DNA of 64,000 bases from Desulforamulus aeronauticus DSM 10349 (GCF_900142375.1 NZ_FRAR01000012.1:62001-126000), one strand, 5' to 3'; counted from the first letter of the stretch, positions 45,521 through 54,753 are shown. Numbers and translations: made by a program. Notes: generated from the letters alone by a model not told the origin.

Positions 45521-46936
45521 GTGAGCAGAAAAGCTACCAATTTTCGGGATGTCAATGAGAATCCCTGCAATATGTGTATGCCAATGGGAGGGATCTTGGC
45601 TCTTAAAGGGCTGGAAAATTCGATGGTGATCTTACATGGTTCCCAGGGTTGTGCCACCTATATGCGCCGACACATAGCTGAACATTTTAATGAACCCATT
45701 GATGTAGCCTCTTCTTCACTCAATGAAAAGGGGACCGTATACGGAGGAGAAAAGAATTTAAAACAAGGCTTAGACAATATGATCAAGGCTTACCGTCCTG
45801 GAGTAATTGGTATCCTTACCACCTGTCTGGCAGACACGATTGGTGAAGACATTGATAGAATTAGCCAAGACTACCTGGTAGAAAGGGGCTACACCGATTT
45901 GCCTGTGGTTACCGTTAATAGTCCCGGTTATGGGGGTACCCATGCAGAAGGCTACTGGTTGACCCTGCGTAGGATTGTCGAGAAACTAGCCCGGAAAACC
46001 GAGCCTCACACTGGTATCAACATTTTTGTACCCAATATTAGCCCAGCGGATATTCGAGAAATCAAACGATGGCTAGAACTGATGCAGGTTTCCTACACCC
46101 TGCTGCCGGATTTCTCCGATACCTTGGATCGCCCCTATCAAAGGCCCTATCGAAAGATGCCAGAAGGTGGCACCCCATTGGCAGATATTGCAGCTATGGG
46201 TGGTGCTGCAGCCACCCTCCAATTGGGGGTGACATTAGAGGACAGTATGTCACCGGGAAGATTTTTAGAGACTGAGTTTGGCGTACCCCTCTATAATCTG
46301 CCCCTACCCATGGGAGTAACCAATACCGATTTGTTTTTTAATCAGCTAACTGAAATAACAGGTAAAAAGTTGCCCGCCGAACTTCAGCAGGAGCGGGGGA
46401 GATTACTGGATTGTATGATTGATTCCCACAAATATAATGGTGCCGGCCGTAGTGTCATCTTCGGTGAGCCGGAAAATATTTATGCAGTAACCAGAACCTG
46501 CTTGGAGAATGGCATTTACCCGGTGGTGATTGCCACGGGCAGTAAAAATCCTCAACTGGTTACGTTATTGGAGGATTTATTGACTCACTCGCCGGTACGG
46601 TGTACGGTGCTGACTGAAGCCGATTTTGCTACCATTCGGGTCTTAAGCAGAGGAAAGGCCAATCTCGCCATTGGTTCTTCCGATGGCAGATACCTCTCCG
46701 AAAGGGAGGACATTCCCCTAGTACGCTATGGCTTTCCCATCCACGACCGGACCGGGGGGCAGCGATTACTCTCGGTGGGCTATCGGGGTACCACCTATTT
46801 TCTCGATCAGCTAACCAACACCCTACTGGAAAACAAACATAAACATTATCGGAAGTCCATTTATCAAGCATTTTACCTAGGGATAAACAAAACTCTGGAT
46901 TCCGCAGAAAGTGGTGGTGAGCAGCATGTCTTGTAG
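45521..46936 (+). CDS. nifN: nitrogenase cofactor scaffold subunit NifN
   Basis: 471-residue NifK-like partner of NifE. ENPCNMCMPMGG near the N-terminus, HGSQGCATYMRRHIAEHF and TTCLADTIGED are the typical blocks. Start GTG 45521 is 8 bases after AAGGAGG; an ATG 21 bases upstream overlaps nifE and lacks a site. It is full length, with no NifB or NifX fusion as found in some Clostridia. NifB starts within its last codons. Confidence 0.92.
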   Translation: MSRKATNFRDVNENPCNMCMPMGGILALKGLENSMVILHGSQGCATYMRRHIAEHFNEPIDVASSSLNEKGTVYGGEKNLKQGLDNMIKAYRPGVIGILTTCLADTIGEDIDRISQDYLVERGYTDLPVVTVNSPGYGGTHAEGYWLTLRRIVEKLARKTEPHTGINIFVPNISPADIREIKRWLELMQVSYTLLPDFSDTLDRPYQRPYRKMPEGGTPLADIAAMGGAAATLQLGVTLEDSMSPGRFLETEFGVPLYNLPLPMGVTNTDLFFNQLTEITGKKLPAELQQERGRLLDCMIDSHKYNGAGRSVIFGEPENIYAVTRTCLENGIYPVVIATGSKNPQLVTLLEDLLTHSPVRCTVLTEADFATIRVLSRGKANLAIGSSDGRYLSEREDIPLVRYGFPIHDRTGGQRLLSVGYRGTTYFLDQLTNTLLENKHKHYRKSIYQAFYLGINKTLDSAESGGEQHVL

Positions 46937-47792
46937 GAGGATTGATGATTGGCAACAAACCAACAGGCATCCCTGTTATTCCGAGGCAGCCCACCACAAG
47001 TATGCCCGTATGCATTTGCCGGTGGCGCCTCACTGCAATATAGGCTGTAACTACTGCAACCGCAAGTATGATTGTGTCAATGAAAGTAGACCCGGTGTTA
47101 CCAGCCAGGTCTTAACACCCTTGTCGGCGGAACAAAAGTTCATTGTGGTTAAGGAAAAAATACCCAATCTAAGTGTGGTGGGGATTGCCGGCCCAGGGGA
47201 TGCCCTGGCCAATTGGGAAAGCACCCGGGAAGCCGTTAAACGGATCAAACAAGCCAACCGAGAAATGATTTTTTGCCTGTCCACCAATGGTTTGATGCTG
47301 CCCCATTATGCACCAGAGATTGTTGAACTGGGTATCAAGCATGTAACGGTGACCTTAAACACCTTGCAGCCTGAAACGGGCGCTAAAATTTACCGTTTTG
47401 TTAACTATGAAGGTAGAAACTATCAGGGGACCGAGGGAGCTGGTATTTTATTGCAAAATCAGCTAACGGGTATCCAATATCTGGCGGGCCAGGGAATCTT
47501 AGTGAAAGTCAACATTGTCATGATAAAGGACATTAATGATCATGAGATTCCAGAGATTGTGAAAAAAGTTAAGCAGTTAGGGGCTTTTATGACCAACATT
47601 ATGCCCCTTATTCCAACGGCGGGCAGTGCCTTTGCCCATCTTCCCGCCACCAGCATGCAGGAGCTCAATCAAATGAGGGAACTGTGCCAGCTTGATTTGC
47701 AGCAAATGCGACACTGCCAGCAGTGTCGGGCCGATGCCATCGGTCTACTGGGCGAAGACCGATCACAGGAATTCTACATCGCAGAGGGTTAG
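46926..47792 (+). CDS. nifB: nitrogenase cofactor radical SAM enzyme NifB
   Basis: 288-residue radical SAM protein that makes the 8Fe-9S-C precursor of the cofactor. Cluster ligands Cys37, Cys41, Cys44 (CNIGCNYC), and the nearby RKYDCVNESRPGV block is characteristic. There is no C-terminal NifX/NafY-like domain, so it is the short form typical of anaerobes and archaea. The ATG at 46926 overlaps the nifN stop by 11 bases. The C-terminal CQQCRADAIGLLGEDRS is the conserved closing region. Confidence 0.94.
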   Translation: MSCRRIDDWQQTNRHPCYSEAAHHKYARMHLPVAPHCNIGCNYCNRKYDCVNESRPGVTSQVLTPLSAEQKFIVVKEKIPNLSVVGIAGPGDALANWESTREAVKRIKQANREMIFCLSTNGLMLPHYAPEIVELGIKHVTVTLNTLQPETGAKIYRFVNYEGRNYQGTEGAGILLQNQLTGIQYLAGQGILVKVNIVMIKDINDHEIPEIVKKVKQLGAFMTNIMPLIPTAGSAFAHLPATSMQELNQMRELCQLDLQQMRHCQQCRADAIGLLGEDRSQEFYIAEG

Positions 47793-47816
47793 ATTTGACT
47801 CAAAGGAGTGCTTTCA

Positions 47817-48125
47817 TTGAATAAACCTAAAACGCATATTTTTGTCTGCACAAGTTCCCGGGTAAATGGTCAGTCCAAAGGGTTCTGCCACAGTAAAGAA
47901 GCCGGAAATATAGTGGAAAATTTTTTAGAGGAAATTAGGGAGCGAGACCTCGGAGCGGAAGTATTTGTTTCCAATACCGGTTGCTTTAGCCTTTGTGAGA
48001 AAGGTCCCATTGTCGTAGTCTATCCCGACAATGTTTGGTATGGTGGAGTTAGACCGGAGGACGTAGAAAAAATTATGGATGAGCACATCGAAGGTGGAAA
48101 GGTTATTAAAAGCTTGGAGCTATAA
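47817..48125 (+). CDS. thioredoxin-like [2Fe-2S] ferredoxin
   Basis: 102-residue ferredoxin of the thioredoxin-like [2Fe-2S] type, known from Clostridium pasteurianum and Azotobacter. The ligands are Cys11, Cys24, Cys56 and Cys60, matching C-X12-C-X31-C-X3-C. The start is TTG 47817, 8 bases after AAAGGAG. Within the nif operon it is a likely electron or redox partner in nitrogenase function or assembly; the exact role of these proteins in nitrogen fixation is not settled. Confidence 0.88.
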   Translation: MNKPKTHIFVCTSSRVNGQSKGFCHSKEAGNIVENFLEEIRERDLGAEVFVSNTGCFSLCEKGPIVVVYPDNVWYGGVRPEDVEKIMDEHIEGGKVIKSLEL

Positions 48126-48159
48126 ACAGTAAGCAACTCCTACCTCGAGGGGGGATTTT

Positions 48160-48789
48160 ATGTCCAAGGAAATAGCAGTATTTGTAGGTGCTAATGGTCA
48201 GACGGTGGATCTTTACCAACAGGGCAAAGTAATCATTTATCAAAGAAACCAGGGCAATTGGCAGGTAGCCAGAGAAAGAGAATTTTTCCTGGGAGAACAT
48301 TTTCATATGGGGATTTTACGGGAAAGAATGATGGAGCTAGTAGAGTTTCTGGGTACTTGTGAAATTTTTGTGGGTCTTACAGTAACTGGGATTCCCTATT
48401 TTTATCTGGAGAAATCTGGCTGTAGTATTTGGGAGTTTGAGGGTCAACCGGCAAATTTCCTAGATTATATAGTTGGTAAGGAGGAAGCAGAGCAAAGGCA
48501 AAATGGTACTCAGGAAAATATCAGCCTGCCCACCCCGATGGAGGTCTCCAGCGGCTGTTACCGAATCTCCATTAAAGAGATTCAAGAAAAGAACATGGGT
48601 GTTACTTCCAAGCAGGCCCTATTGCCCTTTATTAGACAAGGGACGTATTATTCCCTAGAAATCCACTGTAATCACATCCCTCCCTGGCTGGAAAATGAGA
48701 TTCTGTTGAACCAACTGGAAAGCAGGACAGAAGTTATTAGCCGAAATGAGGTAAATTTGGTGATCATGAAAAAAGAATGTAACTCATGA
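48160..48789 (+). CDS. AnfO-like nitrogenase accessory protein
   Basis: 209-residue protein resembling the AnfO family first named from the iron-only nitrogenase operon. Indicative stretches are EIAVFVGANGQTVDLYQQGK and LGTCEIFVGLTVTGIPYFYLEK. The function of AnfO is poorly defined. Here it lies in a Mo-type nif operon with no anf genes, so a general role in cofactor assembly or protection in this clade is more likely than one specific to the iron-only enzyme; inference. GAGGGGGGA precedes the ATG; the stop overlaps the nifV start by four bases. Confidence 0.72.
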   Translation: MSKEIAVFVGANGQTVDLYQQGKVIIYQRNQGNWQVAREREFFLGEHFHMGILRERMMELVEFLGTCEIFVGLTVTGIPYFYLEKSGCSIWEFEGQPANFLDYIVGKEEAEQRQNGTQENISLPTPMEVSSGCYRISIKEIQEKNMGVTSKQALLPFIRQGTYYSLEIHCNHIPPWLENEILLNQLESRTEVISRNEVNLVIMKKECNS

Positions 48790-49610
48790 CAGTTCATTTT
48801 ATAGATACCACCCTAAGAGACGGGGAACAGTCACCCGGGGTAGCCTTTACGGTGGCAGAAAAAGTTCATATTGCTTGTTTACTTGATAAAGTAGGGGTTT
48901 ATGAGATTGAGGCGGGAATTCCCGTCATGGGTAAATTGGAAATGGATGCTATTTATCAGATTTTATCAAAGAATCTAAGGGCCAGGGTGACCACCTGGAA
49001 CCGGGCTACTCTAAATGATGTAAAGGCGTCGCTGAAATGTGGTGCTCGGAACCTGCATATTTCCTCCCCTGTTTCGGATATTCACATTAAATATAAATTA
49101 AATCGCAGCCGGGAATGGGTACTGGACAATTTGCGAAGAACTGTCCACTATGCCAGAGCATCTGGCTGCACAGTATCCATTGGTGCGGAGGATGCTTCCA
49201 GAGCGGATATGCAGTTTCTTATTTTATTTGCCAAGCTGGCCAAAGAAGAAGGGGCCAACCGTTTACGTTTTGCCGATACACTGGGTGTATTGGACCCCTT
49301 TACCACCAGGGAAAAAGTAGCCGAAATTATTCAGAAGACCGGGATAGAAGTAGAAATGCATGCTCATAACGACTTTGGTATGGCTACGGCCAATGCTTTA
49401 GCAGCTCAATTGGGCGGAGCTAACTATCTTAGTACCACAATTTTGGGACTGGGAGAAAGGGCGGGTAATACATCTTTCGAAGAAATAGTAAAGGTGTTGC
49501 ATTATAAGGGATTCAAAATAAATGCTAACAAACAAATCCTACAAGAGTTAAGCCGCTATGTTGCCTTGGCAGCCAAGCGGGAGTGCCTTTTAAAAAGAAT
49601 AACTCCTTAG
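48786..49610 (+). CDS. nifV: homocitrate synthase, short form
   Basis: 274-residue enzyme condensing acetyl-CoA with 2-oxoglutarate to homocitrate, the organic ligand of the Mo cofactor. The whole catalytic barrel is there: FIDTTLRDGEQSPGV, the metal site HAHNDFGMATANAL, and GLGERAGNTSFEE. It stops after the barrel, about 100 residues shorter than Azotobacter NifV, lacking most of the C-terminal region. In Clostridium pasteurianum NifV is encoded by two separate genes, so a second piece may lie elsewhere. Start overlaps the previous stop (ATGA). Last gene of the operon. Confidence 0.88.
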   Translation: MTVHFIDTTLRDGEQSPGVAFTVAEKVHIACLLDKVGVYEIEAGIPVMGKLEMDAIYQILSKNLRARVTTWNRATLNDVKASLKCGARNLHISSPVSDIHIKYKLNRSREWVLDNLRRTVHYARASGCTVSIGAEDASRADMQFLILFAKLAKEEGANRLRFADTLGVLDPFTTREKVAEIIQKTGIEVEMHAHNDFGMATANALAAQLGGANYLSTTILGLGERAGNTSFEEIVKVLHYKGFKINANKQILQELSRYVALAAKRECLLKRITP

Positions 49611-49646
49611 CAGAAAAAATCTAATCTGCTAAGGAGTTATTTTTTT
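49601..49646 (+). terminator. intrinsic terminator of the nif operon
   Basis: A perfect 14-bp stem (49601-49614 with 49625-49638) is followed by seven T. The left arm includes the nifV stop codon. Confidence 0.92.
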
Positions 49647-49658
49647 GCTGACAGGGCT

Positions 49659-49713
49659 CTTTCACAATTTCCCATAATTGATTCATATTTTTACCACAGT
49701 TTCCTTGTACAAT
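49659..49713 (+). promoter_or_regulatory. promoter region of the efflux operon with shared motif
   Basis: CTTTCACAATTTCCCATAAT begins at 49659; TACAAT (49708-49713) is a good -10 but no matching -35 is present, so an activator is likely. The motif recurs at 56743 before the secreted repeat protein gene. Confidence 0.5.
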
Positions 49714-49748
49714 CTCAATATGAAAAAATATGGATGAGGTGAGACGGT

Positions 49749-50402
49749 TTGAAGGTTAAAAGAATGATGGTGGCTTTACTGCTTGTTGTCATGTCGCTAA
49801 CAGTTATCGGTTGTAGCGGTAGTGGTGGTACAGAAGCCGCCCCAAAGGAAGCGCAAGAAGCCAAAGAAACTTCGAACGAGAGTCAAAAGATTACCATACC
49901 GGAAGAAAAGCCTGCCTTTATTGGCAAAGTAAAAGAAATTGTTGGTAATGAAGTAACTGTCTATAAAGCAGAAGTGAATCAAAACCAGGGGCCCTCTCAA
50001 GAAAATCAGGCAAGAGAGGTACAACCCCAGGAAAGACCAGCAAAAGATTCCTCGGCAGACCAGGCTCAAACTCCAACCCCAACCCAGGGTGACCAGGGGG
50101 CAAGACCGGGTAACGGGGGCTTTAGAATGAATTTTACTGAAGAAACTGAGACCTTTATGATACCCGTTGGAGTGCCCATCGTAACCATGCAAGGGGGCAG
50201 GGGTTCACAGGAAGCAACCGTGGTGCAACTAACACAGATCAAAAAAGATACGGTGTTACGAATTTGGAAAACAGATGATGAGGTTTCCTTTGTTCAGGTT
50301 ACAGGTGGTAGTAGTCAGAGAAGCAATAGGGAAACTACCGGGAATAACCGGGCTGGTAATGGTCCACAGGGAGGTATGGGCGGCCCACCGCCGGGAATGT
50401 AA
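49749..50402 (+). CDS. putative lipoprotein, low complexity
   Basis: 217-residue protein with an N-terminal membrane segment ending in a lipobox-like VIGC at about residues 16-19. The body is rich in Gln, Glu, Pro, Gly and Asn, with TPTPTQGDQGARPGNGG and a closing GGMGGPPPGM, so much of it is probably disordered. I do not recognise a domain; the middle part (KVKEIVGNEVTVYKAEVNQ; VVQLTQIKKDTVLRIW) looks like a small beta structure. Start TTG 49749, after GAGGTGAG. It is the first gene of an efflux operon, with one base before the ATPase start, so it probably works outside the membrane with that pump. Confidence 0.7.
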   Translation: MKVKRMMVALLLVVMSLTVIGCSGSGGTEAAPKEAQEAKETSNESQKITIPEEKPAFIGKVKEIVGNEVTVYKAEVNQNQGPSQENQAREVQPQERPAKDSSADQAQTPTPTQGDQGARPGNGGFRMNFTEETETFMIPVGVPIVTMQGGRGSQEATVVQLTQIKKDTVLRIWKTDDEVSFVQVTGGSSQRSNRETTGNNRAGNGPQGGMGGPPPGM

Positions 50403-50403
50403 C

Positions 50404-51093
50404 ATGGTAGAACAAAAAAAATGTGTCATTGACGCTGCTAACCTGGTAAAGATCTATCAAAATGGTTCCGAAGAGCTCAAGGTCTTGGATGATGTCAGCA
50501 TCCAAGTCTATGATGGTGACTTTATGGCGGTCCTCGGGCCTTCGGGTTCGGGCAAATCAACACTGATGAATATACTGGGGTGTTTGGATATTCCTACCGC
50601 CGGAGAGTATTATTTAGATGGGCTAAATGTCTTAACCGCTACAGAGAATGAATTGGCTGAAATTCGAAACAGAAAAATTGGTTTTATCTTTCAAAAGTTT
50701 AACTTATTACCTAGGCTGACAGCACTGCAAAATGTTATGCTGCCCTTGCTTTACCGGGGCATGGACGAGGGAGAGGCAGGGGAGTTAGCCAGGGGAAAAT
50801 TGACTTTATTGGGTTTAGGAGAAAGGCTAGGCCATCGTCCTAATGAACTCTCCGGTGGCCAGCAGCAAAGGGTAGCCATAGCCAGGGCCATTGTGGGAAA
50901 TCCAGAGCTATTATTGGCCGATGAACCCACAGGAAATTTGGATAGTAAGTCCAGTGAGGATGCCATGCGAATTTTTCGGGAGCTTAATGAACAAGGAAAC
51001 ACGATTGTCATTATTACCCACGATGTCGAGGTGGCAGATCAAGTCAAAAAGCTAGTCTATATACGGGATGGTAAGTTATATGAAAATAATTAG
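50404..51093 (+). CDS. MacB/LolD-type ABC transporter ATPase
   Basis: 230-residue ATPase with Walker A GPSGSGKST, Q-loop FIFQKFNLLPRLTALQNV, signature LSGGQQQRVAIARAI, Walker B LLADEPTGNLDS and THDVEVADQ, the pattern of ATPases that drive MacB-type mechanotransmission pumps. The ATG follows the lipoprotein stop after one base; without its own good site, it depends on coupling. It pairs with the permease at 52347, which lacks its own ATPase domain. Confidence 0.93.
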   Translation: MVEQKKCVIDAANLVKIYQNGSEELKVLDDVSIQVYDGDFMAVLGPSGSGKSTLMNILGCLDIPTAGEYYLDGLNVLTATENELAEIRNRKIGFIFQKFNLLPRLTALQNVMLPLLYRGMDEGEAGELARGKLTLLGLGERLGHRPNELSGGQQQRVAIARAIVGNPELLLADEPTGNLDSKSSEDAMRIFRELNEQGNTIVIITHDVEVADQVKKLVYIRDGKLYENN

Positions 51094-52342
51094 TGCACAG
51101 AGTTTAAAAGGACTGACCAATCTTAAAACGAAAAAATCTCTTTGGCTTGCTCTGGTAGTGGCCCTTGCTTTAATGGGTGGAGTTGGTTACTGGTACCAAA
51201 AACAAAGCAGCAATCAGGGTACTCAGGTGCAAATTCAACAAGCCCAAGTGCAAAGGGGTGACATCCTGGTGGGTCTGGACTCCGATGGTACCATTGATTT
51301 TTCTAAAGTTAGCCTCCGATTTCATGTCCGAGGGAGCATTGCGGAAATCTTGGTGGACGAAGGGGAGCAGGTGAATAAAGGAGATATTATCGCCAGATTA
51401 GACGATAAAAACTATCAGGATCAGTATCAATTAGCGGTAGCTAAATTGCAGGAAGCCCAGGAGCAAGAGACTACCAGCTTGCTAGATAATGAACTAACGA
51501 TAAAAAAGGCAGATGCTGACTTAGAGAAGCTGCGGGATGAATATAAAGAAATGGAAGCTATTCCCGAGGCCTATTCAGCTAACGAGCTAAAGTTAAAAAA
51601 ATTAGAGTTGGCCAACAAAGAAACAGAATTCAAAAATTTACAGCAGAAATATGAATTGCAAAAGGCGCGGGGTTTAGACCAGAACGAATTGCAAGTAAAC
51701 ATGGCGAAGGAAGATTTAGAAGATACCATTTTATATGCTCCTATTTCCGGTGTTGTTTTAGATTTTGCTAAAAAGGTTGGGGAAAGTCTCACCGACGAGG
51801 AAGACTTTGCCACCATCCATGAAGACAATACCATCAAAGCCATCACCAATGTAATTGAGTACGATATTGGTCAAATCAAAGTGGGACAAAAGGTCTATGT
51901 GACGGTGGAAGCTATTCCGGATAAAAAGTTTACCGGTGAAGTGACCAAAATAAATGCATTACCTACTCAGGGTTCCAATGGTTTGGTCAATTACTCAGTA
52001 GAAATTACCATCAAAGACCTTGGGTCAGAGCTAAAGGATGGTATGACCTGTGCAGTCTCCTTTGTTATTAAGGAAGTAAAGGATTGTTTAATGGTACCCT
52101 ATCAGGCGGTCAAAATGGTGCAGGGTAAGCAGGTGGTTACGGTACTGGATGAAAAGGGACAACAGGCGGAAAAACAAATTAAGACCGGCTTTACCGACGG
52201 TACCAATGTAGAGGTAGTAGAAGGTCTCAGAGGAAATGAGACGGTGGTTTACCAACGAGCTAGCACGGCTAAGACCACGAGTACCAGGTCTGCTACTACA
52301 CCCCAGGCCAATTCTAACCAAATGATTTTCAGAAGCAGGTGA
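51080..52342 (+). CDS. MacA-like periplasmic adaptor protein
   Basis: 420-residue adaptor: membrane anchor at about 20-40, a lipoyl/barrel-sandwich half (GSIAEILVDEGEQVNKGDIIARLDD), a long coiled coil (~105-200), the return half (DTILYAPISGVVLDFAKKVGES), and a beta-barrel region (ITNVIEYDIGQIKVGQKVYV), ending in a Thr/Ser-rich tail. The likely start is ATG 51080, overlapping the ATPase gene by 14 bases. It would link the ATPase/permease complex to the TolC-like partner. Confidence 0.9.
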   Translation: MKIISAQSLKGLTNLKTKKSLWLALVVALALMGGVGYWYQKQSSNQGTQVQIQQAQVQRGDILVGLDSDGTIDFSKVSLRFHVRGSIAEILVDEGEQVNKGDIIARLDDKNYQDQYQLAVAKLQEAQEQETTSLLDNELTIKKADADLEKLRDEYKEMEAIPEAYSANELKLKKLELANKETEFKNLQQKYELQKARGLDQNELQVNMAKEDLEDTILYAPISGVVLDFAKKVGESLTDEEDFATIHEDNTIKAITNVIEYDIGQIKVGQKVYVTVEAIPDKKFTGEVTKINALPTQGSNGLVNYSVEITIKDLGSELKDGMTCAVSFVIKEVKDCLMVPYQAVKMVQGKQVVTVLDEKGQQAEKQIKTGFTDGTNVEVVEGLRGNETVVYQRASTAKTTSTRSATTPQANSNQMIFRSR

Positions 52343-52346
52343 TCTC

Positions 52347-53534
52347 TTGAAACTTAAACAACTGCTTAAATTAATCTTTACCAATATCACCCAGAACAAG
52401 GTGCGGACCTTTCTTACCACTCTGGGGGTTATTGTGGGGACGGCCACGATCTTTTTGGTGGTGGCCATTGGTCAAGGGGGAGAAGCTCAAGTCAATGAGC
52501 AATACTCTAAGTTAAACGTTGGTACCATTATCGTAATGCCTGCTCAGAGAGGTAGAGTGGCGGATCCCTTAACCAAAAAAGATGCAGAACTTTTTTTAGC
52601 CAGTGCCAACATAGCCCAGGCCTTTCCCTTATTACGGGGGAACGGTACGATTAACTACAATAATTACTCGGCCTCGGCGAGCTTTATGGCTGTGGAACCG
52701 GAATTTCAAACCAGTAATAATTTAACGGCTGAACTAGGCCGGAACATTGACGAAGAAGACGAAAATAAAAAGAATAGGGTTGCCATGGTCGGTGCAGAAC
52801 TAGCTAATACGTTGACTGACGGTAATTCTTCAGAAATTGTCGGCCAGAATATCAGTATCAGCGGCAGGCGGTTTGAGGTCATCGGCATTTATAATCGGGT
52901 GGGTGATTCCGGCTCAGGCCAGAGTTATGATGATGCCGCCTTTGTACCTTACAGCGTGGGAGAAAAGTATTTGTTAGGTACTCGGGCCAACCCTACTATC
53001 AACGTGCAGGCCACCAGTTTGGACACCGTTCAGGCAGCCATTGCAGACATTCAGAGTAGCCTAGATGAAAATCATCGGGCCGGTGGAGCAGATCAATTTC
53101 GCATTATGGATGCCGGCAGTAGATTGGCCGCGGCTCAGGAATCGGCCAGATCTATGTCCATGCTTTTACTAGCGGTGGCGGTGGTGGTGCTGATCGTTAG
53201 CGGTATCGGGATTATGAATGTTATGTTTGTAACCGTAAAAGAGAGAACAAAGGAGATTGGTACCCTGAAAGCCATTGGTGCCAAGAAGCAGGAAATATTA
53301 AATCAGTTTCTTATTGAAGCAGTGATTATTAGTTTAGTAGGTGGCGTCATTGGTGTGATTGTCGGTTTCATCACGGTGCCCATTTTACGGTACTTTGAAT
53401 TAGCAGCCATCGCTTCGGTCAGTGGAGTCCTCTTAGGGTTAATCTTTTCTGTGGTTACCGGTGTTTTTTTCGGATTTTACCCAGCCTGGAAGGCGGCTGA
53501 TTTAAGTCCCTTGGAAGCATTACGATATGAATAA
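52347..53534 (+). CDS. MacB-like ABC permease
   Basis: 395-residue permease with one membrane helix near the N-terminus (about 19-40), a ~220-residue extracytoplasmic MacB core domain, and three helices in the C-terminal FtsX domain (SMLLLAVAVVVLIVSGIGIM; VTVKERTKEIGTLKAIGAKK; GFYPAWKAADLSPLEALRYE). The start is TTG 52347 after AGGTGA, 4 bases from the previous stop. It works with the separate ATPase at 50404. Members move peptides, lipoproteins or drugs. Confidence 0.92.
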   Translation: MKLKQLLKLIFTNITQNKVRTFLTTLGVIVGTATIFLVVAIGQGGEAQVNEQYSKLNVGTIIVMPAQRGRVADPLTKKDAELFLASANIAQAFPLLRGNGTINYNNYSASASFMAVEPEFQTSNNLTAELGRNIDEEDENKKNRVAMVGAELANTLTDGNSSEIVGQNISISGRRFEVIGIYNRVGDSGSGQSYDDAAFVPYSVGEKYLLGTRANPTINVQATSLDTVQAAIADIQSSLDENHRAGGADQFRIMDAGSRLAAAQESARSMSMLLLAVAVVVLIVSGIGIMNVMFVTVKERTKEIGTLKAIGAKKQEILNQFLIEAVIISLVGGVIGVIVGFITVPILRYFELAAIASVSGVLLGLIFSVVTGVFFGFYPAWKAADLSPLEALRYE

Positions 53535-53546
53535 AAGGTGAGGTTT

Positions 53547-54713
53547 ATGAGCAAAAAACTAATTCTCCTACTGGCATTGTCACTGGTACTGGGGAATGCC
53601 TCAAGTGGCTATACTGCTGAAGCAGAGGTAACGACAACAACAGCAACAGTTGTTCCTATAATCACCTTAGAACAAGCTAGGGGATTGGCTATAGAAAATA
53701 GCAGGACTTTACAAAAACATGAAAGTAATGTAAAGAAAACTAAATACCAACAACAGCAGGCAGAATATCAATTAAATGAAGCTATCGATCGGTATAACAG
53801 TATCGGTAGTAAGTTGGACGAAGATAATTATTCTAACAGTATTTTGGATCAACTGGACTCCCAGTCTGAAAAAATTGAGTCAGCCTCAGACAGCATTGAT
53901 AATGCAGAAGATAGCTATAATGATGCTGTAAAGGAAGAAAACAACTACCAGAAGCAATTAGGATACCTTGTTGAAGAATTCTATACCACCATCTTAAATC
54001 AGGAAGCTGACCTGGCAAAATTAAATAAAGAGTATGAGTTGAAGGAATATTTTTTGAATGTGGAACGAAAAAAACTGGGCTTAGGTAGCAGCAGCCAATA
54101 TAAAGTAGATGAGCTGGTTGCAGGTGTTAAACAGTTAAATAAAAACATTATTGAACAAACCAATAATATTAAAACCAAAAAGGGTCAATTAAACGATATG
54201 ATGGGCAGAGGGTATGACGAGGAGTTGCAGTTAGCTTCCTTTGAAGTGCCAGTAACCCTGGAGATCCCAGAGTATGAAAGATTATTGTCCGATGTAACCT
54301 ATTCCTATACGCGCCTCTCCCAGCTAAAAAGAGATCTTAATAATTCCAAAGAGGATTATAAAGACGAAGATGATTATTATAAGTCATTAATTCTAAGTCA
54401 GGAAATTAAAGCAAAAGAACTTGAACTAGTAGATGAAACTAATGGATTGTACGAAAAGGTTAATAATATGCTGACTGATGCAAAGTCAAAACAAGAGAAT
54501 TATCAGCTTATTTTAACCAATTTTAGAAATGCCCAGAGATCCTATGAATGGGACAAAAAGCGTTATGAACTGGGACAAATTTCAAAACAAGCCTTTCTGG
54601 AAAGTGAATTAAGCTTTTTAAATATGCAAAATCAGAAGATTTCTGCGGCATACGCTCTGTATCTAGCCCAGGGTTCTTTAAAATTAGCGGCAGAAGGTAT
54701 TGTTATGAATTAA
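53547..54713 (+). CDS. TolC-like (outer membrane efflux family) coiled-coil protein
   Basis: 388-residue secreted protein: signal peptide (about 1-24), then two similar long helical halves. ITLEQARGLAIENSRTLQK opens the first, and RSYEWDKKRYELGQISKQAFL followed by KISAAYALYLAQGSLKL closes the second, the pattern of the TolC/OEP family. In Gram-negative bacteria these form outer membrane channels; the organism here looks Gram-positive, so the protein may form a wall-spanning helical duct or regulate the pump. Start ATG 53547; the GTG nine bases upstream is too early. Last gene of the operon. Confidence 0.83.
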   Translation: MSKKLILLLALSLVLGNASSGYTAEAEVTTTTATVVPIITLEQARGLAIENSRTLQKHESNVKKTKYQQQQAEYQLNEAIDRYNSIGSKLDEDNYSNSILDQLDSQSEKIESASDSIDNAEDSYNDAVKEENNYQKQLGYLVEEFYTTILNQEADLAKLNKEYELKEYFLNVERKKLGLGSSSQYKVDELVAGVKQLNKNIIEQTNNIKTKKGQLNDMMGRGYDEELQLASFEVPVTLEIPEYERLLSDVTYSYTRLSQLKRDLNNSKEDYKDEDDYYKSLILSQEIKAKELELVDETNGLYEKVNNMLTDAKSKQENYQLILTNFRNAQRSYEWDKKRYELGQISKQAFLESELSFLNMQNQKISAAYALYLAQGSLKLAAEGIVMN

Positions 54714-54753
54714 GAAACAAACTAGATCATGAAATAACATAGAAAATTACAAG

